Shown: positions 54,798 through 64,000 of the stretch, one piece after another | Layout: each line of letters opens with the position of its first letter | Position numbering within the stretch: the stretch's first letter is position 1 | Assembly: GCF_003263515.1 (NCBI RefSeq) | Contig: NZ_JYDE01000010.1 | Coordinates: 1-64,000 of the forward strand | DNA from: Rahnella inusitata | GTDB taxonomy: Bacteria; Pseudomonadota; Gammaproteobacteria; Enterobacterales; Enterobacteriaceae | Length of the DNA: 64,000 nt | Reading direction: 5' to 3' | Program-made: the position numbers and the translations under genes | Notes under the pieces: model-generated | Databases searched by the model: none | Told to the model about the DNA's origin: nothing | Seen by the model: only the letters and a program-made list of their open reading frames with translations

Positions 54798-55808
54798 ATG
54801 TCTCTGAAAGCTATCGCCAAAGATCTCGGTCTCTCTGTGACCACCGTCAGCCGTGCGCTGAACGGTTATGATGACGTTTCAGCGGACACCAAAGCGCGGG
54901 TGCAGGCGGCAGCGGATGTACGCGGTTACCGGCCCAATACCCTCGCCCGCCGTCTGAAGATGGGTAAGATCGACGCTGTTGGCCTTATTTTCCCCTTCAC
55001 TTCCCATCCGTTAAGCAATTCTGCGTTTGTCGAAATGGTCGGCTGTATCACCCGCGAACTGGCAAAACATGAGATCGATCTGCTGCTGGTGCCGGATGAG
55101 CTGGGAACCTTTTCGTGGCGACGGCTCATCGAAAGCAAACGCGTAGACGCCATGCTGGTGGCACACACGCTGAATGACGATCCGCGCCTGCTGGATTTGC
55201 AGCAACGCAATTTTCCCTTTCTGGCGCTAGGCCGCAGCACCTGCCTGACTCAGGATTATGCGTGGTTCGATTTCGATAACCGTGCTGGTATGCAAATGGC
55301 GGTCGATCATCTCGCGGGGCTTGGCCATCAGCGCATTGCGTTCCTCGGCGAAAACAATCAGCAATCTTTTATCAGCCAGCGTCGTCAGGGATATCTCGAC
55401 GGGCTGATGGCCAATAAACTGCCACTAAATCCGCAATACGTGAATAAAGTCAGCCCGAGCCGCCGCGCTGGTTATCAGGCGACACAGGCGTTGCTGGCAT
55501 TGCCGCAGCCACCCACCGCCATTGTCTGCGACTGCAATATGCACGGCGAAGGCGCGGCGCTGGCGTTGTACGAAGCCGGATTGTTGCTCAGTGGCGCGGT
55601 CTCGCTGATTATCTACGATGGTTTACCCTCTGACAGCCTGCCCGACGTGGCCGTCACCGCTATTCGTCAGGGCACCCGCGAAGCGGTCGGACTGCAAATC
55701 GCCGAGATGACGATGGCGTTGATCCGCAACGAACCGATGAGCCAGTTGCAGGTTCTCTGGCAGCCGGAATTGCAGGCGGGCGTTACCGCACATCCACCGA
55801 AGTTATAA
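54798..55808 (+). CDS. rafR: LacI-family raffinose operon repressor RafR
   Basis: A 336-residue LacI-family repressor. The helix-turn-helix at the N-terminus is MSLKAIAKDLGLSVTTVSRALNGYDDVSADTKARV, with hinge RPNTLARRLKMGKIDAVGLIF, and the sugar-binding domain follows. It resembles plasmid-borne E. coli RafR as recalled (AWFDFDNRAGMQMA, SPSRRAGYQATQALLALPQPPTAIVCD, SLIIYDGLPSDSLPDVAV). The frame extends to 54741 but ATG at 54798 gives the correct HTH start. It precedes rafA, with a perfect palindromic operator between. Confidence 0.85.
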   Translation: MSLKAIAKDLGLSVTTVSRALNGYDDVSADTKARVQAAADVRGYRPNTLARRLKMGKIDAVGLIFPFTSHPLSNSAFVEMVGCITRELAKHEIDLLLVPDELGTFSWRRLIESKRVDAMLVAHTLNDDPRLLDLQQRNFPFLALGRSTCLTQDYAWFDFDNRAGMQMAVDHLAGLGHQRIAFLGENNQQSFISQRRQGYLDGLMANKLPLNPQYVNKVSPSRRAGYQATQALLALPQPPTAIVCDCNMHGEGAALALYEAGLLLSGAVSLIIYDGLPSDSLPDVAVTAIRQGTREAVGLQIAEMTMALIRNEPMSQLQVLWQPELQAGVTAHPPKL

Positions 55809-55865
55809 ATTCCCCTCAGACTATTTTTCCACCCTATATCACAAATTTGCATCTTCGCATTTCCC

Positions 55866-55883
55866 ATCCGAAACGTTTCGGAT
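55866..55883. promoter_or_regulatory. LacI-type operator upstream of rafA
   Basis: ATCCGAAACGTTTCGGAT is a perfect 18-bp palindrome with the central CG typical of LacI-family operators, 63 bp before the rafA ATG. It is most likely the RafR operator. Confidence 0.82.
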
Positions 55884-55945
55884 CAATAGTTACTCCACCA
55901 GATAGCGTTTTATCGCTGCAAATTACCTTGTGGAGTCGTGACACT

Positions 55946-58069
55946 ATGGAAAACCAGATCGTCCATTTAACCAGCGAACACACCAGCCTGATCGTGCGCT
56001 GTACGCCGTTCGCTGAAATCCTGTACTGGGGAAAGCGTCTGAGCCAGTTTTCAGCCGATGACGTAATTTCCCTTGCCCGCGCGGTACCCAATGGCCGCCT
56101 GGACGTGGAAGCTCCGCTAAATTTCAGCGCTGACACCGGACGCGGGTCTTTCGGTACACCGGGTGTTGAAGGCCATCGTGACGGTCTGGACTGGTCGCCG
56201 GTGTTCGACACCGTAGATGTCCGCCATCAGGGAAACCAGCTGACGATCACTACCGAGGATGCGATCGCCGGCCTGCAATTTCGCAGCGAACTGCGCCTCG
56301 ATGACAGCGGTGTGTTGCAAACCCGCAATGCCCTGACCAATCTCAAATCCGGCACTTATCAGCTCACGCGCCTTGCCGTGACGCTGCCGCTGCCAGAACG
56401 CGCCGCCGAAGTGATGGCGTTTCATGGCCGCTGGATCAAAGAGTTCCAGCCGCACCGCACGCAGCTCGATCACGGCGGCATCATTCAGGAAAACCGTCGC
56501 GGCAAAACCTCCTCCGAATATTTCCCGGCGATGATGATCGGTCATCAGGGCTTTAGCGAAGAACAGGGCGAAGTCTGGGGGATCCACCTGGGCTGGAGCG
56601 GTAACCACCGTCTGCGTGCTGACATCAAAATCGACGGTCGCCGTCTGGTGCAGGCCGAAGCGCTGTATCTTCCGGGTGAGCAGCGCCTCGAACAGGGCGA
56701 AACGCTGGAGACACCGTGGCTGTACGCCAGCTATTCCGCCCAAGGGCTGAACCGCATGAGCCAGCAGTTCCACCGCTTCGTGCGCGAAGAAATTTTGCAT
56801 TTCCCGACACAGAAACCGCGTCCTGTGCATCTCAACACATGGGAAGGGATTTATTTCGATCACGATCCCGACTACATCATGCAGATGGCGACGGAATCGG
56901 CTGCTTTAGGCGTTGAACGCTTCATTATCGACGACGGCTGGTTCCGTGGCCGCGACCACGACCGCGCGGCGCTTGGCGACTGGTATCTCGATGAGAAGAA
57001 ATACCCGAAAGGGCTGAAACCGGTGATCGACCACGTCAAAAATCTCGGCATGGAATTTGGTATCTGGGTCGAACCGGAAATGATTAATCCGGATTCGGAT
57101 TTGTATCGCGCCCACCCGGACTGGCTGCTGGCGCTGCAGGGTTATCAGCAACCCAGCGGCCGTCATCAGTTCGTGCTCGATCTGAACAATCCGCAGGTCT
57201 TTGATTATCTGGTGGAACGCATGAGCTGGCTGCTCAGCGAGCACGACGTTGATTATGTTAAATGGGACATGAACCGCGAAATCGTCCAGCCAGGACATGA
57301 AGGCCGGGCGGCGCTGACGGCGCAAACGCAGCAGTTTTACCGCCTGCTCGACGTGCTGGGCGAACGCTTCCCGCAGATTGAATTCGAATCCTGCGCCTCC
57401 GGCGGCGGCCGCATCGATTATGAAGTACTGAAACGCAGCCACCGCTTCTGGACGTCGGACAACAATGACGCACTGGAGCGGCAGAAAATTCAGCGCGGAA
57501 TGAGCTATTTCTTCCCGCCGGAAGTGATGGGTTCGCACATCGGCAATAAGCTGTGCCATGCCACCTCACGCCAGCACAGTATTGAATTTCGCGGCCTCAC
57601 GGCGCTGTTCGGACACATGGGCATTGAGCTCGATCCGGTGAAAGAAGGCGAGGAGGAGCGCGCCGGCTTCGCGAAATACACCCGTCTGCACCAGCAGTTG
57701 CGGCCATTGCTGCACAGCGGCGACGTCTATCGGGTCGATAGCAGCGATGACGCGATGCTGATCAACGGCGTGGTCAGCCAGAGCGGCGATCGCGCGGTAT
57801 TTCTGGTGAGTCAGCTGGCGATGCCAACCTGGTCATTACCGGGAACGCTGCGGGTGCCGGGGCTGCAAGCCGATGCACGTTATCGCGTGACGGTGCTGGA
57901 CGAACCGGCGCTGCTGGCCGGTGGCGGCAGCGGCCACACCATGCGGGTACAACCGGCGTGGCTGCACGACGCGCCGGTGCTGAGCGGAGAATGGCTGGCG
58001 AACGCCGGGCTGACGCTGCCGGTACTGGATCCGGAAAGTGCCCTGCTGCTCGGTTTTGAACGGGTGTAA
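55946..58069 (+). CDS. rafA: Alpha-galactosidase, GH36 family (RafA)
   Basis: A 707-residue cytoplasmic alpha-galactosidase (E. coli plasmid RafA 708 aa) that hydrolyses raffinose and melibiose-type sugars. In the GH36 family the nucleophile is D441 in KWDMNREI and the acid/base is D505 in WTSDNNDALER. SCASGGGRIDYEVL and EPEMINPDSDLYRAHPDW are also conserved. ATG at 55946 has GGAG ten bases upstream; the open frame extends to 55847 through the operator. Controlled by RafR. Confidence 0.93.
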   Translation: MENQIVHLTSEHTSLIVRCTPFAEILYWGKRLSQFSADDVISLARAVPNGRLDVEAPLNFSADTGRGSFGTPGVEGHRDGLDWSPVFDTVDVRHQGNQLTITTEDAIAGLQFRSELRLDDSGVLQTRNALTNLKSGTYQLTRLAVTLPLPERAAEVMAFHGRWIKEFQPHRTQLDHGGIIQENRRGKTSSEYFPAMMIGHQGFSEEQGEVWGIHLGWSGNHRLRADIKIDGRRLVQAEALYLPGEQRLEQGETLETPWLYASYSAQGLNRMSQQFHRFVREEILHFPTQKPRPVHLNTWEGIYFDHDPDYIMQMATESAALGVERFIIDDGWFRGRDHDRAALGDWYLDEKKYPKGLKPVIDHVKNLGMEFGIWVEPEMINPDSDLYRAHPDWLLALQGYQQPSGRHQFVLDLNNPQVFDYLVERMSWLLSEHDVDYVKWDMNREIVQPGHEGRAALTAQTQQFYRLLDVLGERFPQIEFESCASGGGRIDYEVLKRSHRFWTSDNNDALERQKIQRGMSYFFPPEVMGSHIGNKLCHATSRQHSIEFRGLTALFGHMGIELDPVKEGEEERAGFAKYTRLHQQLRPLLHSGDVYRVDSSDDAMLINGVVSQSGDRAVFLVSQLAMPTWSLPGTLRVPGLQADARYRVTVLDEPALLAGGGSGHTMRVQPAWLHDAPVLSGEWLANAGLTLPVLDPESALLLGFERV

Positions 58070-58151
58070 TCCGGAAAGTTGAAGAACACATAAACATAAA
58101 AAACGCCGGCGCTTCGGTGCCGGTTTTGATGGTTTCGGCAAGGAAATCACT

Positions 58152-59438
58152 ATGAACCCTACACAAACTGGCGATCGTTGCTTCTATAAAAAAAATGCGA
58201 ACTTCTGGATATTTGGCAGCTATTTCTTCCTCTATTTCTTCATTATGGCGACCTGTTATCCGTTTTTACCCATCTGGCTGTCTGACGTTATCGGCCTGAG
58301 CAAAACGGAAACCGGCATCGTGTTCTCCAGCATGTCGCTGTTCGCTATCCTGTTTCAGCCGTTCTTCGGCATTATTTCTGACAAACTTGGCCTGAAGAAA
58401 CACCTGTTGTGGATCATCGCCGTACTGCTGTTCCTCTTCGCGCCATTCTTTATTTACGTGTTCGCACCGCTGCTGAAAATCAATATTGTGCTCGGCGCCA
58501 TTCTCGGCGGCGCGTACATCGGCTTCGTCTTCGCGGGCGGTTCCGGCGCGACCGAGGCGTATATCGAAAGGGTCAGCCGCAACAGCGCCTTCGAATACGG
58601 CAAGGCGCGAATGTTCGGCTGTTTCGGCTGGGGGATTTGCGCGTCAACGGCGGGGATACTGTTTAACATTAACCCGGACATCGTGTTCTGGATGGGATCC
58701 GGCGCAGCGGTCATTCTGATGGTTTTGCTGCTGATTTCCCGTCCGCAGGAAAATAAAAATGCGCAGGTACTGGATAAACTTGGCGCCAATCAGTCACAAT
58801 TCTCGCTGAAAACCGCGGCTTTATTGCTGAAAGAACGCAAACTGTGGATGCTGATTTTGTACGTGGTGGGCGTCGCCTGCGTTTACGATGTTTTCGATCA
58901 GCAGTTCGCCACCTTCTTCAAAACGTTTTTCTCCTCACCGCAGCATGGCACCGAAATGTTCGGCTATGTCACCACCGCCGGTGAGCTATGTAACGCGCTG
59001 ATTATGTTCTGTTCGCCATGGATAATTAACCGTATTGGCGCGAAAAATACGCTGCTGCTGGCCGGTACCATCATGTCGATTCGTATCGTCGGCTCTTCGT
59101 TTGCGACCACGGCGGCAGAAGTCATCCTGCTGAAAATGCTTCACGCGCTGGAAGTGCCGTTCCTGCTGGTCGGGGTGTTCAAATACATCACACAGATTTT
59201 TGATGTCCGGTTCTCGGCGACCATTTATCTGATCGGCTTTAACTTCGCCAAACAGCTGGCGGCGATTTTCCTTTCCGCCTTTGCAGGCAGTTTGTACGAC
59301 CGCATCGGGTTCAGCGATACCTACCTGATCCTTGGAGGAATTGCCTTCAGTGTGACCATTATTTCAGCCTTCACGCTGAGCAGCCGTCCGCAGAAACAGA
59401 CGGTTGCGGCGGCAAGACCGGTGGAAGGATTGCACTGA
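58152..59438 (+). CDS. rafB: Oligosaccharide:H+ symporter, LacY/RafB family
   Basis: A 428-residue transporter of the OHS family of the major facilitator superfamily. It is close to LacY/RafB as recalled, and the residues central to LacY transport are kept: the glutamate in EAYIERVSR (LacY E126), R in [12 protein letters not shown] (R144), E in [13 protein letters not shown] (E269), R in SIRIVGSSF (R302), and H and E in [14 protein letters not shown] (H322/E325). It should import raffinose or melibiose with protons. It follows rafA by 82 bp. The sucrose hydrolase gene rafD of the plasmid operon is not present. Confidence 0.92.
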   Translation: MNPTQTGDRCFYKKNANFWIFGSYFFLYFFIMATCYPFLPIWLSDVIGLSKTETGIVFSSMSLFAILFQPFFGIISDKLGLKKHLLWIIAVLLFLFAPFFIYVFAPLLKINIVLGAILGGAYIGFVFAGGSGATEAYIERVSRNSAFEYGKARMFGCFGWGICASTAGILFNINPDIVFWMGSGAAVILMVLLLISRPQENKNAQVLDKLGANQSQFSLKTAALLLKERKLWMLILYVVGVACVYDVFDQQFATFFKTFFSSPQHGTEMFGYVTTAGELCNALIMFCSPWIINRIGAKNTLLLAGTIMSIRIVGSSFATTAAEVILLKMLHALEVPFLLVGVFKYITQIFDVRFSATIYLIGFNFAKQLAAIFLSAFAGSLYDRIGFSDTYLILGGIAFSVTIISAFTLSSRPQKQTVAAARPVEGLH

Positions 59439-59505
59439 GTAACGTTTACAGCCTTTCGACACTCTGTGCTAGTCTCCGTGAAATAAGCATGAGGGGAGAA
59501 AGGTT

Positions 59506-60540
59506 GTGAGCAAAAAACAGGAGCCGGGCGCAGCGGGTCGCGCCACGATACGTGACGTTGCCAGTGCAGCAAAAACCGGCAAAACCAGCGTTTCACGTTA
59601 TCTCAACGGTGAAAAACACCTGCTGTCCGATGATCTCAAGGAGCGCATCGGACGGGCAATCTCCCTGCTGGATTACCAGCCCAGCCAGATGGCGCGCAGC
59701 CTGAAAAGCGGTCAGACGCGTCTGGTGGGGCTGATCCTCGCCGATATTACCAATCCCTATTCTGTCGAAGTGATGCGTGGTGTCGAAGCCGCGTGCCGTC
59801 AGGAAGGGCTGACGCTGCTGGTGTGTAACACCAACAACGAGCTGGATCAGGAAAAACATTACCTCCAGTTGCTCAGCAGCTATCGCGTGGACGGCATTGT
59901 GGTGAACGCCGTCGGAATGCGCGAAGCGGCGATTTCCACGCTGCAACAGGCGAATCTGCCGATGGTGCTGATCGACCGCAAAGTGGCGGATTTCGCCTGC
60001 GACGTCATCGCGCTGAATAACGTGGAAGCCACACAGATGATGACCGATCATCTTCTGCAAAATGGTTTTGAAGCACTGCTTTTCGTCACCGAACCGGCCA
60101 CGGTTAACACCCGACTGGATCGCCTGCGCACCTTTTTGCAGCGCATGCAGCAATCCCCGCAGTGCATCGCCGAACAGGGCGAAATCGAGCTGAGCAACTC
60201 GCAAGGGCTGGAAACGCTGCTGCGCGATTTTGTCGCACGCCATCCCGATAAGCATAAAGCGGTGATGTGCGTGAACGGTGCGCTGACGCTTCAGGTCGCG
60301 CGCGCCATGCGTCGTCTGGATATGACCTGGGGGCCGGATATCGGTTTGTCAGGCTTCGACGAACTGGTGTGGGCCGATCTCGCGGGCGTTGGGATAACGA
60401 CCTTTAAACAGCCGACCTACGACATGGGCGTTGCGGCAATTGGCCAATTGGTGATGCGCATTCAGGGCAATACTGAGCCCGTTAAAGACATCGAATTCTC
60501 CGGCGAACTGATTGCGCGCGCATCGACCGCCGCCCGCTGA
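59506..60540 (+). CDS. LacI-family regulator, PtxS-like (2-ketogluconate)
   Basis: A 344-residue LacI-family regulator starting at GTG with GGGGAGAAAGG upstream. The HTH is ATIRDVASAAKTGKTSVSRYLNGEKHLLSDDLKERI and the sensor domain starts LVGLILADITNPYSVEVMRGVEAACRQEG. It stands just before kguE- and kguT-like genes and ghrB. The operator downstream (TGGAACCGGTTCCA) is close to the Pseudomonas PtxS site (TGAAACCGGTTTCA), which supports a PtxS-like role sensing 2-ketogluconate. It is 67 bp after rafB and could be mistaken for part of that cluster. Confidence 0.82.
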   Translation: MSKKQEPGAAGRATIRDVASAAKTGKTSVSRYLNGEKHLLSDDLKERIGRAISLLDYQPSQMARSLKSGQTRLVGLILADITNPYSVEVMRGVEAACRQEGLTLLVCNTNNELDQEKHYLQLLSSYRVDGIVVNAVGMREAAISTLQQANLPMVLIDRKVADFACDVIALNNVEATQMMTDHLLQNGFEALLFVTEPATVNTRLDRLRTFLQRMQQSPQCIAEQGEIELSNSQGLETLLRDFVARHPDKHKAVMCVNGALTLQVARAMRRLDMTWGPDIGLSGFDELVWADLAGVGITTFKQPTYDMGVAAIGQLVMRIQGNTEPVKDIEFSGELIARASTAAR

Positions 60541-60612
60541 TTTCCTTTTTCTTCCCCTTTTATCTCCCGTTCTTCGTGAGCGGGATCATGTTTCTGGCTT
60601 TCAGGTCTTTTG

Positions 60613-60630
60613 ATTGGAACCGGTTCCAAT
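60613..60630. promoter_or_regulatory. PtxS-like palindromic operator
   Basis: ATTGGAACCGGTTCCAAT is a perfect 18-bp palindrome, 124 bp before the kguE-like start. Its core differs from the recalled PtxS consensus TGAAACCGGTTTCA only by symmetrical A-to-G and T-to-C changes. Confidence 0.8.
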
Positions 60631-60716
60631 TAGGTTGTATAAAGCGAAACAAATTATTAACAAGAACCCGTTTAGCCATTTGTTCCACTAAGATTAGGTC
60701 TTCTAAACGGTCGCTG

Positions 60717-60733
60717 GCACCGCAATTCGGTGC
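60717..60733 (+). repeat. Small stem-loop in the kguE leader
   Basis: GCACCG (60717-60722) pairs with CGGTGC (60728-60733) around CAATT, ending 21 bp before the start codon and just before the AGGATAG ribosome-binding site. Possible influence on translation; weak evidence. Confidence 0.35.
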
Positions 60734-60754
60734 GAATTAACAGGATAGAGAGTC

Positions 60755-61504
60755 ATGCAAAGAGAGATCGTCATCGTTACCGCCGCGTACGGTAACAGTG
60801 TAGTGAAAGCCCTCGGCGGGCAGGCAGAACTGCTTTCGATTATCGCCGGTGCAAAAGCTGACGGGGTGGAGATCCGCCGTGAATTATTCTCCGACACAGA
60901 GCTGGATGCACTGCCGCAGCTGGCGGAAAAAATTCAACAACACGGGCTGTTTGCCGTCTATTCGGTGCCCTTCGCGCTGTTCATTTCGGGCGGTAAGCTG
61001 AATCCGGATGCAGGACAGTATTTTGAAGAAGCACAGATTTTAGGTGCCCGAACGATCAAGTTTTCACTGGGCGAGTTTGAGCCTGGTGCCGATCTGACGC
61101 CGCTGAAAGTGCTGCTGGCCTCGCAGCCGGTGAAGCTGGTGGTCGAGAATGACCAGTCGAGCGAATGCGGCATTCTTTCGCGCATCAACGCCTTTATGTT
61201 TGCGGCGGAATCACTGCGCCTGCCGCTGACGATGACTTTCGATATGGCGAACTGGCTGTGGGTCGGACAAGATCCGGCCACCGCAGCGGAACGTCTGGCG
61301 CGTCACGTCGGGTACGTTCATGTGAAAGCGGCGGAGAAACGCGCCGGAAAATGGCACGCCGTAGCGCTCGATGACAGCGACGGCAGCTGGAAAGCGTTGC
61401 TCAAAGCGCTGCCGCAGGATGTACCGCGCGGTATTGAATTTCCGCTCGAGGGTGAAAACCTGACCGCCGTGACGAAGTATTACGTCGACTTATTACGTCT
61501 GTAA
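60755..61504 (+). CDS. Sugar isomerase/epimerase-type TIM-barrel protein, KguE-like
   Basis: A 249-residue xylose-isomerase-like TIM-barrel protein. Metal and substrate residues are likely in LVVENDQSSECG (Glu), TFDMANWLWVGQDP (Asp), GYVHVKAAEKRAGKW (His) and GIEFPLEGEN (Glu). Its place with a PtxS-like regulator, a KguT-like transporter and a 2-ketoaldonate reductase makes it a KguE equivalent. The reaction of KguE itself is not established. Ribosome-binding site AGGATAGAGAG. Confidence 0.8.
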   Translation: MQREIVIVTAAYGNSVVKALGGQAELLSIIAGAKADGVEIRRELFSDTELDALPQLAEKIQQHGLFAVYSVPFALFISGGKLNPDAGQYFEEAQILGARTIKFSLGEFEPGADLTPLKVLLASQPVKLVVENDQSSECGILSRINAFMFAAESLRLPLTMTFDMANWLWVGQDPATAAERLARHVGYVHVKAAEKRAGKWHAVALDDSDGSWKALLKALPQDVPRGIEFPLEGENLTAVTKYYVDLLRL

Positions 61505-61558
61505 GTCATGGCAAAAAGAGGTTGTACGTCATTCTGACGAATAATCAGGAGAACCGTT

Positions 61559-62851
61559 ATGAAGCCGTCCAGGATCGCGCCGCGTCGCTGGTGGTACATC
61601 ATGCCGATCGTATTTATCACATACAGTCTGGCCTATGTTGACCGCTCGAATTTTAGCTTCGCCTCGGCCGCCGGAATTAATGATGATCTCGGTATCACCA
61701 AAGGAATGTCGTCCCTTCTGGGCGCGCTGTTTTTCCTGGGTTATTTCTTTTTCCAAATCCCCGGCACCATTTACGCCGAGCGCCGCAGCGTTAAGAAACT
61801 GATTTTTTGGTGCTTACTGCTGTGGGGCGGATTTGCGTCACTCACCGGTGTGGTGAACAATATTCCGATGCTGGCGGCGATCCGCTTCGCGCTCGGCGTA
61901 GTGGAAGCCGCGGTGATGCCCGCAATGCTGGTGTACATCAGCAACTGGTTTACAAAATCTGAACGCTCCCGCGCTAATACCTTTCTGATACTCGGAAACC
62001 CGGTCACCGTGCTGTGGATGTCGGTGCTTTCCGGCTATCTGATCGAATCCTTTGGCTGGCGTGAGATGTTCATCTTTGAAGGGATTCCGGCAGTCATCTG
62101 GGCGATCATCTGGTGGTTTACCGTGAAAGATAAGCCGGAACAGGTTGGCTGGATGAGCGAGCAGGAGAAGAAAGCCCTGAGCGACCAGCTGGCAAAAGAG
62201 CAGAAAGACATTCAGGCGGTCGGTGGCTATCGCGAAGCTTTCCGCTCACGCAGCGTCGTCTTGCTTTGCCTGCAATATTTCTTCTGGAGTATTGGTGTGT
62301 ACGGCTTCGTGTTGTGGCTGCCGTCGATTCTGCACGATGGCAAAGAGATGGGTATGGTCGAAGCGGGCTGGCTGTCCTCCGCGCCATATCTGGCCGCCAC
62401 CATCGCTATGATTGTGGTGTCGTGGGCCTCCGACAAGATGCAAAACCGTAAGCTGTTCGTCTGGCCGCTTTTGTTAATAGGCGCGCTGGCGTTCTTCGGT
62501 TCCTGGGCCGCCGGCAGCCACCACTTTTGGTTGTCTTACGGCTTACTGGTGGTTGCCGCTGCCGCAATGTATGCGCCTTACGGGCCGTTCTTCGCCATCA
62601 TTCCTGAAATGCTACCCAGGAATGTCGCCGGTGGCGCGATGGCCTTGATCAACAGCCTCGGCGCGCTGGGCTCGTTCTTTGGTTCTTGGTTTGTCGGGTA
62701 TTTGAACGGCAATACCGGCAGCCCTTCCGCCTCCTTTATTTTTATGGCCGTGTCGCTCGTGCTCTCCGCAGGGTTAACTCTGCTGGTGAAACCGCGACAG
62801 GCCGCCACAAAATCCGAAGATGTTTCCTTAACTCAGGGGAGTAATAATTGA
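61559..62851 (+). CDS. MFS transporter, KguT-like (2-ketogluconate)
   Basis: A 430-residue anion:cation symporter-type MFS transporter. It opens [34 protein letters not shown], with the ACS-family mark DRSNF, and has about 12 TM helices. It ends in a soluble tail. It overlaps ghrB by 4 bp (ATGA) and follows the kguE-like gene by 54 bp, so it should import 2-ketogluconate or a related sugar acid. Glucarate or phthalate-type substrates are the alternatives. Confidence 0.83.
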   Translation: MKPSRIAPRRWWYIMPIVFITYSLAYVDRSNFSFASAAGINDDLGITKGMSSLLGALFFLGYFFFQIPGTIYAERRSVKKLIFWCLLLWGGFASLTGVVNNIPMLAAIRFALGVVEAAVMPAMLVYISNWFTKSERSRANTFLILGNPVTVLWMSVLSGYLIESFGWREMFIFEGIPAVIWAIIWWFTVKDKPEQVGWMSEQEKKALSDQLAKEQKDIQAVGGYREAFRSRSVVLLCLQYFFWSIGVYGFVLWLPSILHDGKEMGMVEAGWLSSAPYLAATIAMIVVSWASDKMQNRKLFVWPLLLIGALAFFGSWAAGSHHFWLSYGLLVVAAAAMYAPYGPFFAIIPEMLPRNVAGGAMALINSLGALGSFFGSWFVGYLNGNTGSPSASFIFMAVSLVLSAGLTLLVKPRQAATKSEDVSLTQGSNN

Positions 62852-63828
62852 TGAAGCCGTCTATTGTTCTGTACAAAAAACTGCCAGCCGATTTGCATCA
62901 ACGTCTCGAGCAGCATTTCGCTATCACTGAATTTGATGGCATCACTGACGAAAACCGTCCTGCGGTGTTTGATGCGCTGCAAAACGCCGAAGGGCTGCTG
63001 GGATCTGGCGGAAAGATTGATAAAGAGCTGTTTGACCATGCACCGCGCCTGCGTGCGGTTTCCACCATTTCCGTCGGTTACGATAATTTCGACGTGGCCG
63101 AACTGACTCGTCGTGAAATCCCGATGATGCACACCCCGACCGCGCTGACCGATACCGTGGCTGATACCGTGATGGCGCTGGTGCTTTCCACTGCGCGTCG
63201 CGTGGTGAATGTCGCCGAGCGCGTAAAAGCCGGTGAATGGACCGATAACGTCGGCCCGGACTGGTTCGGCACCGACGTGCATCACAAAACCATGGGCATC
63301 GTCGGTATGGGCCGCATTGGTCTGGCACTGGCGCAGCGCGCGCATTTCGGCTTCGACATGCCGATTCTGTATAACGCCCGCAGCCAGCATAAAGAAGCCG
63401 AAGAGAAGTTTGGCGCCCGTAAATGCGAGCTGGATGAACTGCTCAAAAAATCTGATTTCGTGTGTATTTTGCTGCCGATGACCGAACAAACGTTCCACCT
63501 GATCGGTAAAGACGAACTGGCAAAAATGAAATCCAGTGCGATCCTGATCAGCGCCGGTCGTGGCCCGGTAATCGATGAACCGGCCCTGATCGAGGCTCTG
63601 AAAGCCGGTACAATTTATGGCGCAGGCATGGATGTTTTCGAGACTGAACCGCTGCCGAAAAACTCCCCGCTGCTGAGCCTGCCAAACGTGGTTGCGCTGC
63701 CGCACATCGGTTCCGCTACGCATGAAACTCGTTACGACATGGCCGCCTGTGCCGTCGATAACCTGATCGCCGCCCTGAAAGGTGACGTGAAAGAGTTCTG
63801 CGTGAACCCGGAAGTCCTGAAGAAGTAA
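62848..63828 (+). CDS. ghrB: Glyoxylate/hydroxypyruvate/2-ketogluconate reductase GhrB
   Basis: A 326-residue D-isomer-specific 2-hydroxyacid dehydrogenase (E. coli GhrB/TkrA 324 aa). The NAD(P)-binding site is [19 protein letters not shown]. Catalytic residues are R in SAGRGPV, E in FETEPLP and H in [12 protein letters not shown]. GhrB reduces glyoxylate, hydroxypyruvate and 2-ketogluconate (to gluconate), which fits the gene context. It overlaps the transporter gene. In E. coli ghrB also lies near yiaD. Confidence 0.93.
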   Translation: MMKPSIVLYKKLPADLHQRLEQHFAITEFDGITDENRPAVFDALQNAEGLLGSGGKIDKELFDHAPRLRAVSTISVGYDNFDVAELTRREIPMMHTPTALTDTVADTVMALVLSTARRVVNVAERVKAGEWTDNVGPDWFGTDVHHKTMGIVGMGRIGLALAQRAHFGFDMPILYNARSQHKEAEEKFGARKCELDELLKKSDFVCILLPMTEQTFHLIGKDELAKMKSSAILISAGRGPVIDEPALIEALKAGTIYGAGMDVFETEPLPKNSPLLSLPNVVALPHIGSATHETRYDMAACAVDNLIAALKGDVKEFCVNPEVLKK

Positions 63829-63852
63829 GTCACAAAGAACACCCTGCCCTCT

Positions 63853-63883
63853 CCTTCCCTGCCCGTATTTACGGCGGGGAAGG
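63853..63883. terminator. Stem-loop after ghrB
   Basis: CCTTCCC (63853-63859) pairs with GGGAAGG (63877-63883), with further inner pairing CCGT/ACGG. It lies 24 bp after the ghrB stop. It is followed by ACATTTC, so the T run is weak. The remaining bases to the window end show no recognisable gene. Confidence 0.6.
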
Positions 63884-64000
63884 ACATTTCAAAACCCGGT
63901 GGTCCGATTGCACTGCTTTGCCGCAGGCGTTATTGTGGGCATCACATTTCGATAACATACAAAGCTTTCTATGACGTTTTCTGCTTTCGGTGACAAATTT

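Overview
The window is chromosomal DNA of a gram-negative enterobacterium. Many proteins are close to full-length matches, from memory, to Escherichia coli proteins (GlyQ/GlyS, MtlA/D/R, FdoGHI, SodA, MdfA, AldB, Tag, YiaC/YiaD/YiaF, GhrB), but gene order and accessory genes differ. A Yersiniaceae-type genus (Rahnella, Serratia or Ewingella-like) is my inference; no rRNA or tRNA is present to fix it. No insertion sequence, prophage, integrase or CRISPR array was seen.

Layout. 1-4.7 kb: the end of a urea ABC importer operon (urtBCDE; urtA would lie upstream of the window) and a small membrane-anchored protein. 4.7-12.7 kb: small stress and membrane proteins, a LysE exporter, three GNAT acetyltransferases, YfcF, a dCache-type chemoreceptor with a sigma-28 promoter, and a BenE-type benzoate transporter. 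12.7-18.7 kb: L-idonate 5-dehydrogenase behind a CRP site, a DJ-1 / isochorismatase-fold / GlxA-AraC trio, WecH and MdfA. 18.8-27.7 kb: aldB, yibF, then the respiratory formate dehydrogenase-O module fdoGHI-fdhE with divergent fdhD. 27.7-29.7 kb: a two-gene ATPase plus HNH nuclease cassette of the Septu (PtuAB) defence type. 29.8-33.5 kb: sodA under a Fur box, a second chemoreceptor with a sigma-28 promoter, and yiiM. 33.6-46.0 kb: yibL, a MocR-regulator/LysE-exporter pair, the mannitol operon mtlA-mtlD-mtlR behind several CRP sites, a DsbA-like oxidoreductase, and a second mannitol-type PTS operon cmtB-cmtA-yggP-yggD-yggC. 46.4-54.7 kb: yiaF, glyS, glyQ, a GDSL autotransporter esterase, tag, yiaC, yiaD. 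54.8-59.4 kb: raffinose-type alpha-galactoside genes (rafR, rafA, rafB). 59.5-63.8 kb: a 2-ketogluconate-type cluster (ptxS-like regulator, kguE-like, kguT-like, ghrB).

How the genes work together. Much of the second half is CRP-linked sugar and sugar-acid catabolism: mannitol by two PTS systems, alpha-galactosides by RafB import and RafA hydrolysis, and 2-ketogluconate by KguT import and GhrB reduction to gluconate. IdnD may feed the same gluconate pool from L-idonate. The formate dehydrogenase is notable: its catalytic residue is encoded as cysteine (TGT) where E. coli uses selenocysteine, and the yiaY-selB-selA genes that separate aldB from yibF in E. coli are absent, so aldB and yibF are adjacent.

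The best candidates for unusual biology are the PtuAB-type cassette, the Cys-type FdoG with the missing sel genes, an esterase gene whose natural start is out of frame across a run of seven A, and the 2-ketogluconate cluster that has no kinase. No wholly new system could be demonstrated from sequence alone.
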